A stretch of DNA of 64,000 nt, from positions 71,595,062 to 71,659,061 of the forward strand of contig CM069446.1 of the NCBI GenBank assembly GCA_035610835.1, read 5' to 3'. This stretch comes from Ophiura sarsii. Taxonomy: Eukaryota; Echinodermata; Ophiuroidea; Amphilepidida; Ophiuridae. A program made the translations under genes and the position numbers. The notes under the pieces were generated by a model. It saw nothing but the letters and a program-made list of their open reading frames with translations, had not been told where the DNA came from and ran no database searches. Of this stretch, positions 1 through 10,800 are shown in pieces. The first letter of the stretch is position 1. Every line of letters begins with the position of its first letter.

Positions 1-1455
1 TGAAAAGAAGTTGAATTCCTACTAAAACATACATACGTGTTATTCCAAAAATAAAGAGTCTTTAAGAAAAACAAGAAAGGACTTAATTGAAGTCACATCA
101 AGTGTACTGCTTGCAGAATGATTTTCTTAAAGACCCTCGTTTGACCACATTATAACCAGTAGACACTAGTGGCAGAAATCAGTAGGTCATGTGATGAAAA
201 TGATGCATGCTGGGGTGCATCAAGAAATCTTCTTTGGTAGACTCCTTCACTACACGTTGCATGATCTTGCACAATTGGCGAAAAGGCACTTTATATTGCC
301 CCTTCGGTCTTTGTGATGGAAACTGCGGGTACGCTAGTGCACACGCGAATAGGTGATGTGACGCAGTAGTCCAATCGATATAAGACTTTTGTAAATCTGG
401 TCAACGCCGAGTTTGTCCAGATCTGGGAACAACATGTTGGCTGTTTTGCTTTATGGCAGGATTCGTTGACAGTCTTTACGTCATATTGCAGAACAATCTG
501 TTTAAACAAAATAGCATGGGTAATAAGGCTGCAATGCAAAACTAGTTCGTATGGCTCAAACGTATAAGTGAGGTATACGTCAGAAAGACTTATACGAAAT
601 GTTCACGTATAACTATGGTCCATTATTATAGGGTTCCCGGAAAACCTGCAACTTATTTTGAATCTCAAGCCACGGTTTTATTTATTCTGGAAACCCTAGA
701 ATCCCCACATTTACGTGGTGAAATGATAATTAAGATTGGTTAAACTGTTTTCATATTATGTGTATTTAAATAAAGGTATGTCGAAAACCTGTTCAACCGA
801 TTTGACGGAAAATGGCGGTTATTTAAGTTTCACTTTCCCTTTTTCTCACCATGGATTGCAATAATATGTTTACATTCTGGGAGCCTTGAAATCTCCAAAT
901 TTCAATTGTGAATAAATAATCAACATTGTTAAACTGGTTTCAAAATCACGTATGTGTAATCAAGGAGATAAAGGGGTCATAAAAAGTAGGTCCCCCTAAA
1001 ATTAGATTACTTTTGTTTACATAACTTCTAACACAATCAAACATTCCGAACCGTTGAAACGATTATGAAAAGAGAAAACGCTTGGCTACCAATAGAAAGT
1101 TTTACATTTTCGATATCATGTTTACATTTCCCAAAACAGTCACATTTCCTCAAAATGATGGTATGGACCGAGTTGGTTCCGTGGACTTTTGTGTTTTGCA
1201 TGTAAAGTCAATGGTAAAATTGAACAATTGTAAGCATCAATCTGAAAAATAACGTTTTGCTCAAGCTATTTTTTCAGGATATCACATAGAGATGCTTTTG
1301 TACTGTCCATAAATAATGGCAAAAGAAAAATAATATTGTGCTGAATTGTTAAAAGAAATGTTATCAGCGTATGCAAAGCAGTGAATAGAATAGCCACTAT
1401 GTCAGTGAGCAGAGTTCAAAAAAGGTCATGAGAAAGCAGACCATGAACTCATCTC
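1..1455. other. No gene recognised
   Basis: AT-rich sequence. A weak diverged repeat pairs about 660-780 with 870-965 (shared GTTAAACTGnTTTC context). The ORF at 291-539 on the minus strand matches nothing I know. Confidence 0.4.
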
Positions 1456-1459
1456 TTAA

Positions 1460-2152
1460 AAGGGGGATGTGCACCTTCGTATAGCCTCCGTAAAACTGCC
1501 GTAACTTCTTCATTATTCATTTAATCTAGATAAAAGTATACCTTTTTTTGAAGGAAAGGGTTCAATGAATCCAACTATGATCATGAAATTGACCATTTTG
1601 GAGAAAATTATAAAAAACACGTTTTTTGACCCATTTTAGGTTTGGAAAAGATAACTCAAAATATATTTTGTTAAATTTTGTCATACTAGTTTTATTATAT
1701 TCCTCATACAATTCCCTAGGAATCGTTTTTTTTGTTTTGGAAAATATTTATTATTTTTTGAATTAGAGACCAAAAAGTGCTAAAAAACGTGATGTTTTTA
1801 CCTCCAAAATCGTGAAAATCACATTTTTTGGCACTTTTTGGTCTCTAATTCAAAAAATAATAAATATTTTCAAAAAACAAAAAAACAATTCCTAGGGAAT
1901 TGTATGAGGAATATAATAAAACTAGTATGACAAAATTTAACAAAATAAATTTTGAGTTATCTTTTCCAAACCTAAAATGGGTCAAAAAACGTGTTTTTTA
2001 TAATTATTTTCCAAAATGGTCAATTTCATGATCATGGTTGGATTCATTGAACCCTTTCCTGCAAAAAAATGTATACTTTTATATAGATTAAATAAATAAT
2101 GAAGAAGTTACGGCAGTTTTACGGAGGCTGTACCTGAAGGTGCACAGCCCCC
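1460..2152. mobile_element. Long palindromic foldback element with TTAA target sites
   Basis: Two arms of about 340 bp are near-perfect reverse complements around a short loop near 1806. Outer ends are GGGGGATGTGCACCTT and AAGGTGCACAGCCCCC. TTAA stands directly outside at 1456-1459 and 2153-2156, the target used by piggyBac-type transposases. No coding capacity; probably a non-autonomous MITE. Confidence 0.75.
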
Positions 2153-2156
2153 TTAA

Positions 2157-2942
2157 TTCATAGGATGTTCATAATAATTATACCACTTGAGTAATATGAA
2201 TACCTACATCCTATAAAAAGAGATGTGACACAACTAGTGTGGTATTATGCTTCAGTGAACATCTCTGTTATTTAAGCCTTTTTGAAGAATAGCAGACACA
2301 ATAGGTGGGCAGTATTTGGTTTGGGATAAATGGTGGGAAATTCAAAAGACTACACCCAAAGCATGCAGCGTAGTAACATCCTATGAATAGAGATACACAC
2401 AATGTGCTTTATTAATTCTATTCATTCATGCTCACTCAACAGTGGCTATTACATTTACTGCTTTGCGCCCACTGAAAGCATTTTCAGAAAATGTTTTTTA
2501 AAGTTTTGTGTTTCACAATTCAGCACAATTTTATATCATTTTTCTTTTGCCAATATTTATGGCCAATATAAAGGCATCTGTATGCGAGAGTTTGACCAAA
2601 TAATTTGAGCAGAACTTTAAACTTTAGAAGGATGCTTGAAATGGTCAAATTTCACCATTTACTTTACATGCACAAAATAAAAGTTTACGGAAAAACGTCA
2701 AAATCCGCCAAAACGCTTGCCAGATTTATTTTCAGCAGCCAAAATGGCCACAGAATGTACTCGTTTTTTAATTGTGATTGTCCTTTGCCCACCCCTACTA
2801 TAATATTTAGAGTTCTGAGCGTATCTATTATCTCTGGCTTACAATTAAATGTAACCATATTTGTTCGCATCGAGCACGTATAAAAGAGTATATTTTGATA
2901 TAATGCAGTGACATCATGGACATGGGAAACCAACATAACATA
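2157..2942. other. No gene recognised
   Basis: AT-rich spacer. Overlapping short ORFs on both strands (2402-2936) show no known motif and look like chance frames. Confidence 0.4.
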
Positions 2943-3210
2943 TTAACCCTTACAGCCCCAGATCCCATGATATCCCATTTCCCAGCATCCTGGTTCCACC
3001 CGGCGCCGAGGTTTTTGTCTGAAATAACGGCCCCGGGCTATATAGCTCCCCCCTTGGCGCAGTTGGTAGAGTGTCCGCCCGCCAACCGAGAGGTCGTGGG
3101 TTCAAACCCCGGGGCGTGGCACCTCTTGTTGTGTGTCCTTTTTTCGCTTGAAAAAAATTTCGTTGGAAAATCCACCGGGTGGGTTAGGGTTATTGAACGA
3201 TTTTTTTTCT
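2943..3210 (+). repeat. tRNA-derived SINE, copy 1
   Basis: It contains TGGCGCAGTTGGTAGAG (A box) and GGTTCAAACCCC (B box), 40-50 bases apart, the internal Pol III promoter of a tRNA-derived SINE. A leader (TTAACCCTTACAGCCCCAG) precedes it, and a 3' part with GTTGGAAAATCCACCGGGTG follows. A second copy starts about 310 bp downstream. Confidence 0.7.
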
Positions 3211-3251
3211 TCTTTTTAATTTTCACTTTTTTTCTCTAATTTTACCCTGAT

Positions 3252-3527
3252 TAACCCTTACAGCCCCAGATCCCATGAAATCCCATTTCCCAGCATCCTG
3301 GTTCCACCCGGCGCCGAGGTTTTTGTCTGAAATAACGGCCCCGGGCTATATAGCTGGGCGAATACACTCGCCCAGCACAGCTCCCCCCGTGGCGCAGTTG
3401 GTAGAGTGTCCGCCCGCCAACCGAGAGGTCGTGGGTTCAAACCCCGGGGCGTGGCACCTCTTGTTGTGTGTCCTTTTTTCGATTGAAAAAAAATTCGTTG
3501 GAAAATCCACCGGGTGGGTTAGGGTTA
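3252..3527 (+). repeat. tRNA-derived SINE, copy 2
   Basis: A near-identical direct repeat of the upstream copy, with the same A and B boxes (about 3390-3445). It keeps an extra 25-bp hairpin segment, GGGCGAATACACTCGCCC plus flank, between two AGCT tetranucleotides; copy 1 has only one AGCT there. Confidence 0.7.
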
Positions 3528-3563
3528 AGCGACAACAACAAATGTCTGTGTTCTTATAATATA

Positions 3564-4104
3564 GGGCCCGACCGACCCATTTTGTTTCGAATTTTTAAAA
3601 CAAAAAAAGATTTAACAAATTTCCGAAGAACAGGGGATTCGTCGCCTTAACATGGGCTTGAAGATGGCATGTCTGGTTGTAAACTAAATACGTCTCTTCC
3701 GATAAAATCCATAATAACTCGAATATGGATCACTGGAATATGGATGACTCTAACTTGAATATGACCATGATGACGACGATCCTAAGATAAAAAATATGAT
3801 AACAATCAAAATATTAATAATAAACGCGTTAAACGATCAAATGAGCAATAATATTAATATTAATAAGGCAAGTTGTAACAGTATATCGGACATTGTTTAT
3901 TATAAGTACCTAGGTGACGAAAGAACACCCATTTTTTGTTGTATTTTTACCTAAAATGTAATATGTCACAAAATCTGCAAAAATCGGGGAATTTGTGATA
4001 AATTTGTGGAAACAAATTTTCGACAGGTTTTCGGCCAAAAAGGGCTGATTTAAAAAAAGTTTTTATTTTTATTTTTTTAAATAGCAAGTGGGTCGGTCGG
4101 GCCC
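3564..4104. mobile_element. Inverted-repeat element (MITE-like)
   Basis: Terminal inverted repeats GGGCCCGACCGACCCA at the left and its reverse complement at 4089-4104 bound 541 bp without a coding region. The interior is A/T-rich. The target duplication is unclear. GGTCGGTC strings also occur near 58750 and 58990, suggesting further family members. Confidence 0.55.
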
Positions 4105-4611
4105 GTAAAACTATAACGACGAAGCCATATCGCTACGGGTGAGTACTTCCGGGTAGCTGTGAGTGAGTTAGAAAAATAACGGCTTTGAGCGCTACTGCAT
4201 ACTGACTGATTTTTGAAAAGGAAATGGATAAGAGAATCCAAATTTGGCAATATATATCGTCACAAAATGGAACTCACGGCTGCTAGTAAAAATTATAGAA
4301 CTTGTAGAAGGACTAAGCATAGCTAAGTGCTAGCGATCGGCAAAACCTACTTGCAAACGTTGCAGTAACCATGGTAACGTTATGATTGTGACTGTCACAA
4401 TATCTTGAAATAGCGACTAGATCTATCACCAGATCTATCCTGATATGGTTGTATTCCATTTTCAGGCGTTCGGGGAGTTACTAGAAGCATCTCCCATTCC
4501 AATGGTTCCAAAGTTTGAATAATAAAAAACCCTTTAAAAAGGGAAATGCTTGTAACAAGTGTGAAACATATTAGAGTTTTATGTGGGCAATTCCCATATC
4601 ATGCATCCAGA

Positions 4612-4945
4612 AAATATCATATAATGTGCCCAGATTTGCTTTTTAGGATACGATATCACATTTGTAGCTACGTATGATATCAGTGTCACTAATCGATCAA
4701 TCCGCAACCAATTTGACGACATAAATGACGTTCACATTGAAATCGCAAAAAATGGTGGGTTTTCTTCAACCAATTCCGGAAAAATAGGCTAATTATCATA
4801 TAATGTGCCCTGATTTGCATTTCAGGATATGATATCACATTTTGAGCTGCGTATGATATCTGTGTCACTAATCGGTCAATCCGCGACCAATTTGACCACA
4901 TAAATGACGTTCACGTTGAAATCGCCGGGAAAAACGGGTTTTTTC
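4612..4945. repeat. Degenerate ~181-bp satellite, first block (2 copies)
   Basis: Two units share ATAATGTGCCC, GATATCACATTTTGAGCT, GATATCnGTGTCACTnATCG and CAACCAATTTGA in the same order. Divergence is high, so the array is old. Confidence 0.7.
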
Positions 4946-5814
4946 CTAGCCACAAGTGCTACCGCAAGCATATAACGGACATCAAATGTAGCGCCCACTA
5001 GCGACCAGCTGAACAATAGGAATCGAACCACAGCTAAACATCAATGGTCGCTTGCTCTGATGTCAATTGTCTAAAGCTAACTATTGGGAGTCAATATATT
5101 AGAAAATTGACATATCAAAGTTGTTGTTTAATGGTATGGATGTAATGAATATTAGTCAAACCCCTATTATGGATGAGATGAGAGCCAAATGCCATTCCCC
5201 TGCAACATAACAGATCGATACAGATGAGTGAAAATAAATGTGTCGCAAAAAATTCAAAAATTCAACAAAAATTAAAAATGTTTGCAACTTTCATTTCAAG
5301 ATTTCTCTGTAATTTGTGCATTAAAGAGAATGATTTCCTCTATAATACTTATTTATACATCAAGGAATATTTTGATAGCTTACTTATTGAAATTGATTCT
5401 ATAAATCGTCTAATATCAATGCTCCCGTAAGTCCCAAAATATAAATAATTTAGTTGTCCACGGTCAGTCCTTATATTTGGTCATATCTAAAACAGTTTTA
5501 GTGAGTTCACACGCTCACCATAGGCCGGTGAACAATGATGTCAATAACGAAACACACTAATACAACAACAAATAAATGTCAACACATTTCCCAATCGACA
5601 CTCTGCTTATCAACGGCTAATAATTGGCGTTTGAACTCACGTCAACTTAGCATAATCACACGCTACTACACATGAATGCTTTCATTGCACACTGCTCAAT
5701 CGGTATGTCCAATCCTGCACAATACATCGTCTCAGGGTATATGTTCATCGGTTATAAAGCATGAGCGGGTAATTTGACTATGAATAAGGTATACGAGGTT
5801 TTAGAACTGACGGA
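4946..5814. other. Unrelated sequence splitting the satellite
   Basis: About 870 bp without satellite similarity. No inverted ends or coding motif found; probably an old insertion. Confidence 0.35.
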
Positions 5815-6470
5815 CCAATTCCGGACAAAATAGGCTAAATATCATATAATGTGCCCTGAATTGCTTTTCAGGATATGATATCACATTTTGAGCTACGTAT
5901 GATATCGGTGTCACTGATCGGTCAATCAGCAACCAATTTGACGTCAAATAGCGTTGCCGTTGACATCACACAAGGAAACACTTTTTTTCTTCTTCTACCA
6001 ATTAGGGACTAAATAGACAAACTATCATAATATGTGCCCTGATTTGCTTTTTAGGATACGATATCACATTTTGAGTTACGTATAATATCTGTGTCACTGA
6101 TCGGTCAATCCGCAACCAATTTGATGTCATAAATGACATTCCCTATGAAATCGCAAGGAAAAACAGGTTTTTTACCGACCAATTCAATTGTGGACAAACT
6201 AGCCATTGCTAAAGTAACTTCATATAATCATAATGTGCCCTGATTTACTTTTAAAGGACGATATCACATTTTGAGCTACGTATCATATATCAGTATCACT
6301 GCACGGTCAATCCGCAACCAATTTGAGAACATAAATGACATTCGTGTAGAAATCTCAAGGAAAAATGTGGTTTTTTTTCAACCAATTCCGAAAAAATAAG
6401 CAAATATCATATAATGTGCCTTTATTAAACCGGGCTTTATTTGCTTTTTATGATACGATTTTGAGCTACG
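5815..6470. repeat. Degenerate ~190-bp satellite, second block (about 4 copies)
   Basis: Units anchored near 5840, 6025, 6222 and 6407 repeat the motifs of the first block with 185-197 bp spacing. The last unit is truncated and rearranged. Between the blocks lies about 870 bp of unrelated sequence. Confidence 0.7.
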
Positions 6471-7823
6471 TATAATCAATAACAGATTTGTGATCAAAAG
6501 ACATTTGTTGTACTAGATGCCCTAGCACCATAAACATGATTTTGGGTGGTTACATCTCGGACGTAGAAATATCAAAGTCAGACTTTGTAAGCTTAAAATG
6601 GTAAGTAAGCTTACTACAAATGCATGCATTGGTTAAACTATAACTAGCCAAAAATCACTCAAAAATAATAATACAGACAAAAATCAGGTGCAGACCTGTT
6701 CTAGAGTTAACTCCGGACAGGATATGAGCCCATAAAATTTGTGGTCCTGGTTGATCAATTTGGAAAACTATTTCTAAAAACATTTATTACATAATAATTT
6801 TCCAAACAAAGAGTAAAGACGAAAATCAACGTTTTTTCATATATGGCGAAAAGCCAAAGCATACAATTACAAAATAACCCTTCCGTCTACAAAACTCAAA
6901 AATGCACCACGGCCGAGCTGTTACGTGGACCACGGCCCCTTTCCATAGTACTGAAGACAACTACGAACTATCACTCACTCAAATTCACTATACGATGACA
7001 CATTCACTGGCAATGATATATCAATCTCTCGTCCAATCAAAGCCATCGACACGGATGGCACACTCGTCCAATCAATATGAGCGTATGAAAGTATCGTTTG
7101 GCTTTTATACCAATTAGGTTTCTGTGCAAAGTGACACTCGGAACGGAGCCATAAATAACGCGTACCAAATCCAAGCCTAATACTTGTTCGCCTTGGCGAA
7201 CAAGCAAAAAACCAGCTTAGTGTTCTCTCTTATGATTCTGGAACGTAACTAACGCCCAGGCAATATGCTCAATATCGGCGGAGACACGTCGCGTGACTGG
7301 CCGCAGCACTTATAAGGAGCTGTTAGGCTTTCGTTTGGAACATTGGAATAAGTTGTGCTCGTTTGCGGCTCGTATAGGGGTTCGCAGATGTGCGCTGGGG
7401 TAAAGAAGTTAGCACCATTTTTGAACACTGGCGTTCAATATATTGAGCGGGTTACAACGTAGTGAACATTTTCAACAATATACACTATGTGTACGTTGAA
7501 CATTCGCTATAGTTATAGTGAATGTTTCGCACGTTGGTAGGTTGCTTTTTGGTCAGCTGCGCGATTGATGGGTTGGACGTACATTCACGACGAGATTGCA
7601 GCTGAGGCAAGGATACTTAAAATAATTTCTCGTAGCCTCCATCCTCACTTTCTGGGATAAGGTCAACTCCATTTTGTTTCAATGTTAAAAACGTATTGAG
7701 TTATTAACATTGAAATTGTAATGGTTGATATGAACCTAAGTATATCTTTATCAACTACAGTTACTTTCAAGCACTCCATGGGTCTAACCCTCATAAACCT
7801 AAACATAAAAGAGGCCTCATGGT
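6471..7823. other. Downstream flank of the discoidin gene
   Basis: No coding exon recognised. Short imperfect inverted repeats around GTGAACATT/AATGTTC lie at 7425-7530. If the tentative stop at 7824 is right, the 3' UTR lies here, but no clear poly(A) signal stands near it. Confidence 0.35.
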
Positions 7824-7846
7824 TTACCTGATGCTGCTGAAAGATG
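7824..7846 (-). CDS. Tentative terminal exon with stop codon
   Basis: Past the array edge the reverse strand has a fair acceptor, ATTATTCCCAG, followed in the required phase by seven codons (Ala-Ser-Phe-Ser-Ser-Ile-Arg) and TAA at 7826-7824. This would end the protein just after LLGCP. An alternative acceptor, ATGTTTAG near 7799, would give a stop even sooner (Gly-Leu-stop). No convincing AATAAA is seen close downstream. The real end could lie elsewhere. Confidence 0.25.
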
Positions 7847-10800
7847 CTGGGAATAATACATTTGCATGAAAAACTCATATTTTTGAGTAAATTTTATGAG
7901 TAAAAAATAAACATAAAAATCGACCTCCCTCCTAACAAGGCCAGAGCTACTCGTACGAGAATCTAATAAATAATTGAAAGTGGCCTAATCAAAACACGGA
8001 TAGAATTCTTTTTCATTCGGAGTGGCAAACTTTAATAGTAGTTTTCTCCCATCTCCTATAAAACTGCCACGCAGTAAACCCCATTATGACATACCTGGAC
8101 AACCTAGAAGTTCAAATCTGAGGGATATATAGTTATTCCACTCCCACGGATGTATCCTTATGTATCTGGCCAACACTGGTGTATCGAATAGGTTTGTTAC
8201 GGGTGTCGTCGTGTCCGTGTTGCCCCCAAATATCTATCGAATCGAATAACAACAGATATTAAAGAAAAGGTTTTGTTTTGATTAAATTCCATGTTTAACT
8301 AATAGCTCTGGCAATATAATTATAGTATTGATCTTTAAATCAGGCCAAATATAATGTAGGCCTATCCATTACATCATGTACTCTATTTTTTACACAGCGT
8401 TGTGGCATCGTGAAAATACAGAAAAATAGGAAAGAGTGTAAAAAATAATGGTAAATGGAATTATCTTGGGCATGCGCTATGCCGTTTAAAGTTAGAGGGA
8501 TAGTTATCTATTTTTCATTTGTATATGGAAAATACGGCATTTCCATGGTATATTGGTATTACACAGATGATTTAACTTACTTCCCATTCCAGAAAAATGT
8601 TTACAAAGCATGTCTCTTTCTTGACCGCTCCTATTCCATTCAATGGCATTTTTATTCTGATTTGTTGTTGTTATTGAAATATTGACATTTTTTGAACATT
8701 TCAAAAATCTCGAACATGTTCACGATATTGATTTTAAATTTTCGACTAACCCGACGTTCCGTTTGCCCGAACACATTTTGTTTGTCCTTCGCTTAACATG
8801 CTTAAAGTGTTTAATGACCCACCTCATCAGCATTTGTTGCACTATCCTTTACGAAATTCCATGTGGAACCATCTGTACTATATGACGCCTTATATTTGGT
8901 AACCCATTGTTGAGTAACGGGGGGAAGTATAACGCCATCGCCACCAAAATACTCATCACCTGTTAACTCGCGCCCTTGAATAACTATCCCTGAAACTCTA
9001 TGTTCAGCGAGTAGATCCACCTGAGTAAAAATAAATAATTATGTCAATCAGTTGTCAACGTTCAATGAGTCTATTGTACACGACGCGAGTTTATTTCCCC
9101 TTGGAAAGAGGATGTCGATTTCGTGCAATTAAATATGCCAAAATGTCAGGCTTATACGATTACAACAATTAGGCATTGAAATGATATTCAACGCCATTTG
9201 ACTATATAGGTGATTTTCAATAAGGGGAGCAATAAAATAGTAATCAATTATTTTTATATGCTAAAGTCATGTTTGCAGTTACGTTTTTGCTTGAAAATGC
9301 TATTTTCTGAAGAAGATATTTTTTTCATTACTGCACAAATTACGGTGTATTTCCCGTGGCCTGGAATTCTATCTCATTAAAAGCTTTAAAACCCTTTGAA
9401 CACATACTGGCCGGATTTCAGGCTAATATGAGTATCGTATATACACTGGATCCGGCCGCTAACATGTGCGCACTGTTTTCAAGCTTTGGGGAATTCCACA
9501 TCGAATGTACACATGCCCTTTGACCCGGAGAGTGGTCTACGGGCTACGGGCTGCACATAGCTTTGTCTGACAATGCGTTGAAGACGATCTGTGCTGATAA
9601 ATGTGGTGTTATTTCATCAATTTTGGTCGGATTTTCGGATTTTTCAATGGCGCCGCCGGCAGCAGATGTTTTAGCAAGGGTCATGGACTCTGATACGGAG
9701 GATGATTCTGACTATAGTAATAAGGATGAACAAGACACGGTAAGCATGCATATTGCAACTAAAAAAGTGCTAGTAAATGTTATGGGAACGATATAGACAG
9801 TAACATTATGCCCTATTGAGGGGTATTTCGGCAGGGGTGTCAGGGTGGGGCTACCGTTTACTCAGGGGTGTCAGTGTTCAAATGGTTTTAAATTAATAAC
9901 CTTTTACGATCATCGATTTATTCACTTTGATACCAAGTTCAACTTGCGACGACGCCGTTCTCATATTAATAAATGTTTTAGAAACTGGGTTCGATTTGGC
10001 TTAAATGGTTTCGAATAACCCATAGTTCACCACTAGTTCATTATGTAGTGAACACGATGGCACTTCAATGAGTGACGCATGGCCGAGCGGTTGAAGCTAT
10101 GCACTAGAATCGATTTCTCCCCGCACGGTTTGAGTCCTGCTGAATACCTTTTGTTTAAAAGCGGTTTTGTGTCTGTGTGTTGGAAAACGGTGGATATTTT
10201 AACTGCGCCCATGATGGGTTATTCGCAGAAGGATGTGCCGCTGAGACGCAATGGCTCTGAAGAGTAATAATCGTCTCAGATGCCCCGCTCAGATGTGCCA
10301 TGCATGCATCGATTGAATTCGGAGGATCTCACCTTGATCCATTGGTCCTGATCTTGAGAGCTTATCCCTGCGATCCATGCACCAGCGGTTTGTCTAAGTT
10401 GCGGTATGTAGTTCAGTCTAGCATTGGTAGCAGAAGTGTAGATATTCCACTCTGTAGAGCTGCTCAGTTGACTATCCTCAATTGTACCGTCCTCCATGCC
10501 CAACGGAGCACCTCTACATACTGGCGGAACTAAATGCAACAAAAAAACTGATATTAAAGATATGAACTAATGATTTCATACAAATTCTCCTGGAAATTCT
10601 ACTTAAATGGATTTAGGGCGGTCTTCGAGAAAGAGTCCTGTTTTGTAAACACTTTCTGGAATGGGGAAGCTTGGGGAGAAAGTAAATTTGGTATGGTTTG
10701 TTCACGAAGCTGCATTTTCTTAGACAATAGTGTCATTTCGTCACTATTTTTGCTCAATGAGTCAAAGAAGGGGTCATTAGAACTAAAACAGACTGACAGG

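Noticed and set aside
7663..7878. FRFMRVRPMEC on the minus strand recalling the end of an F5/8C domain
   Set aside because: The resemblance is about ten residues with Cys instead of Trp, and no upstream exon of an eleventh domain is found.
8455..8885. Short plus and minus ORFs around exon B and the B-C intron
   Set aside because: They overlap the intron and the antisense of exon B and show no recognisable domain.
10079..10267. 62-codon plus-strand ORF repeated in most units
   Set aside because: It starts within the tRNA-like sequence and has no protein motif; it is absent in domain 4 and altered in domain 1. Repetition follows from unit duplication.
10300..10533. 77-codon plus-strand ORF repeated in all units
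   Set aside because: It is the antisense shadow of discoidin exon A.
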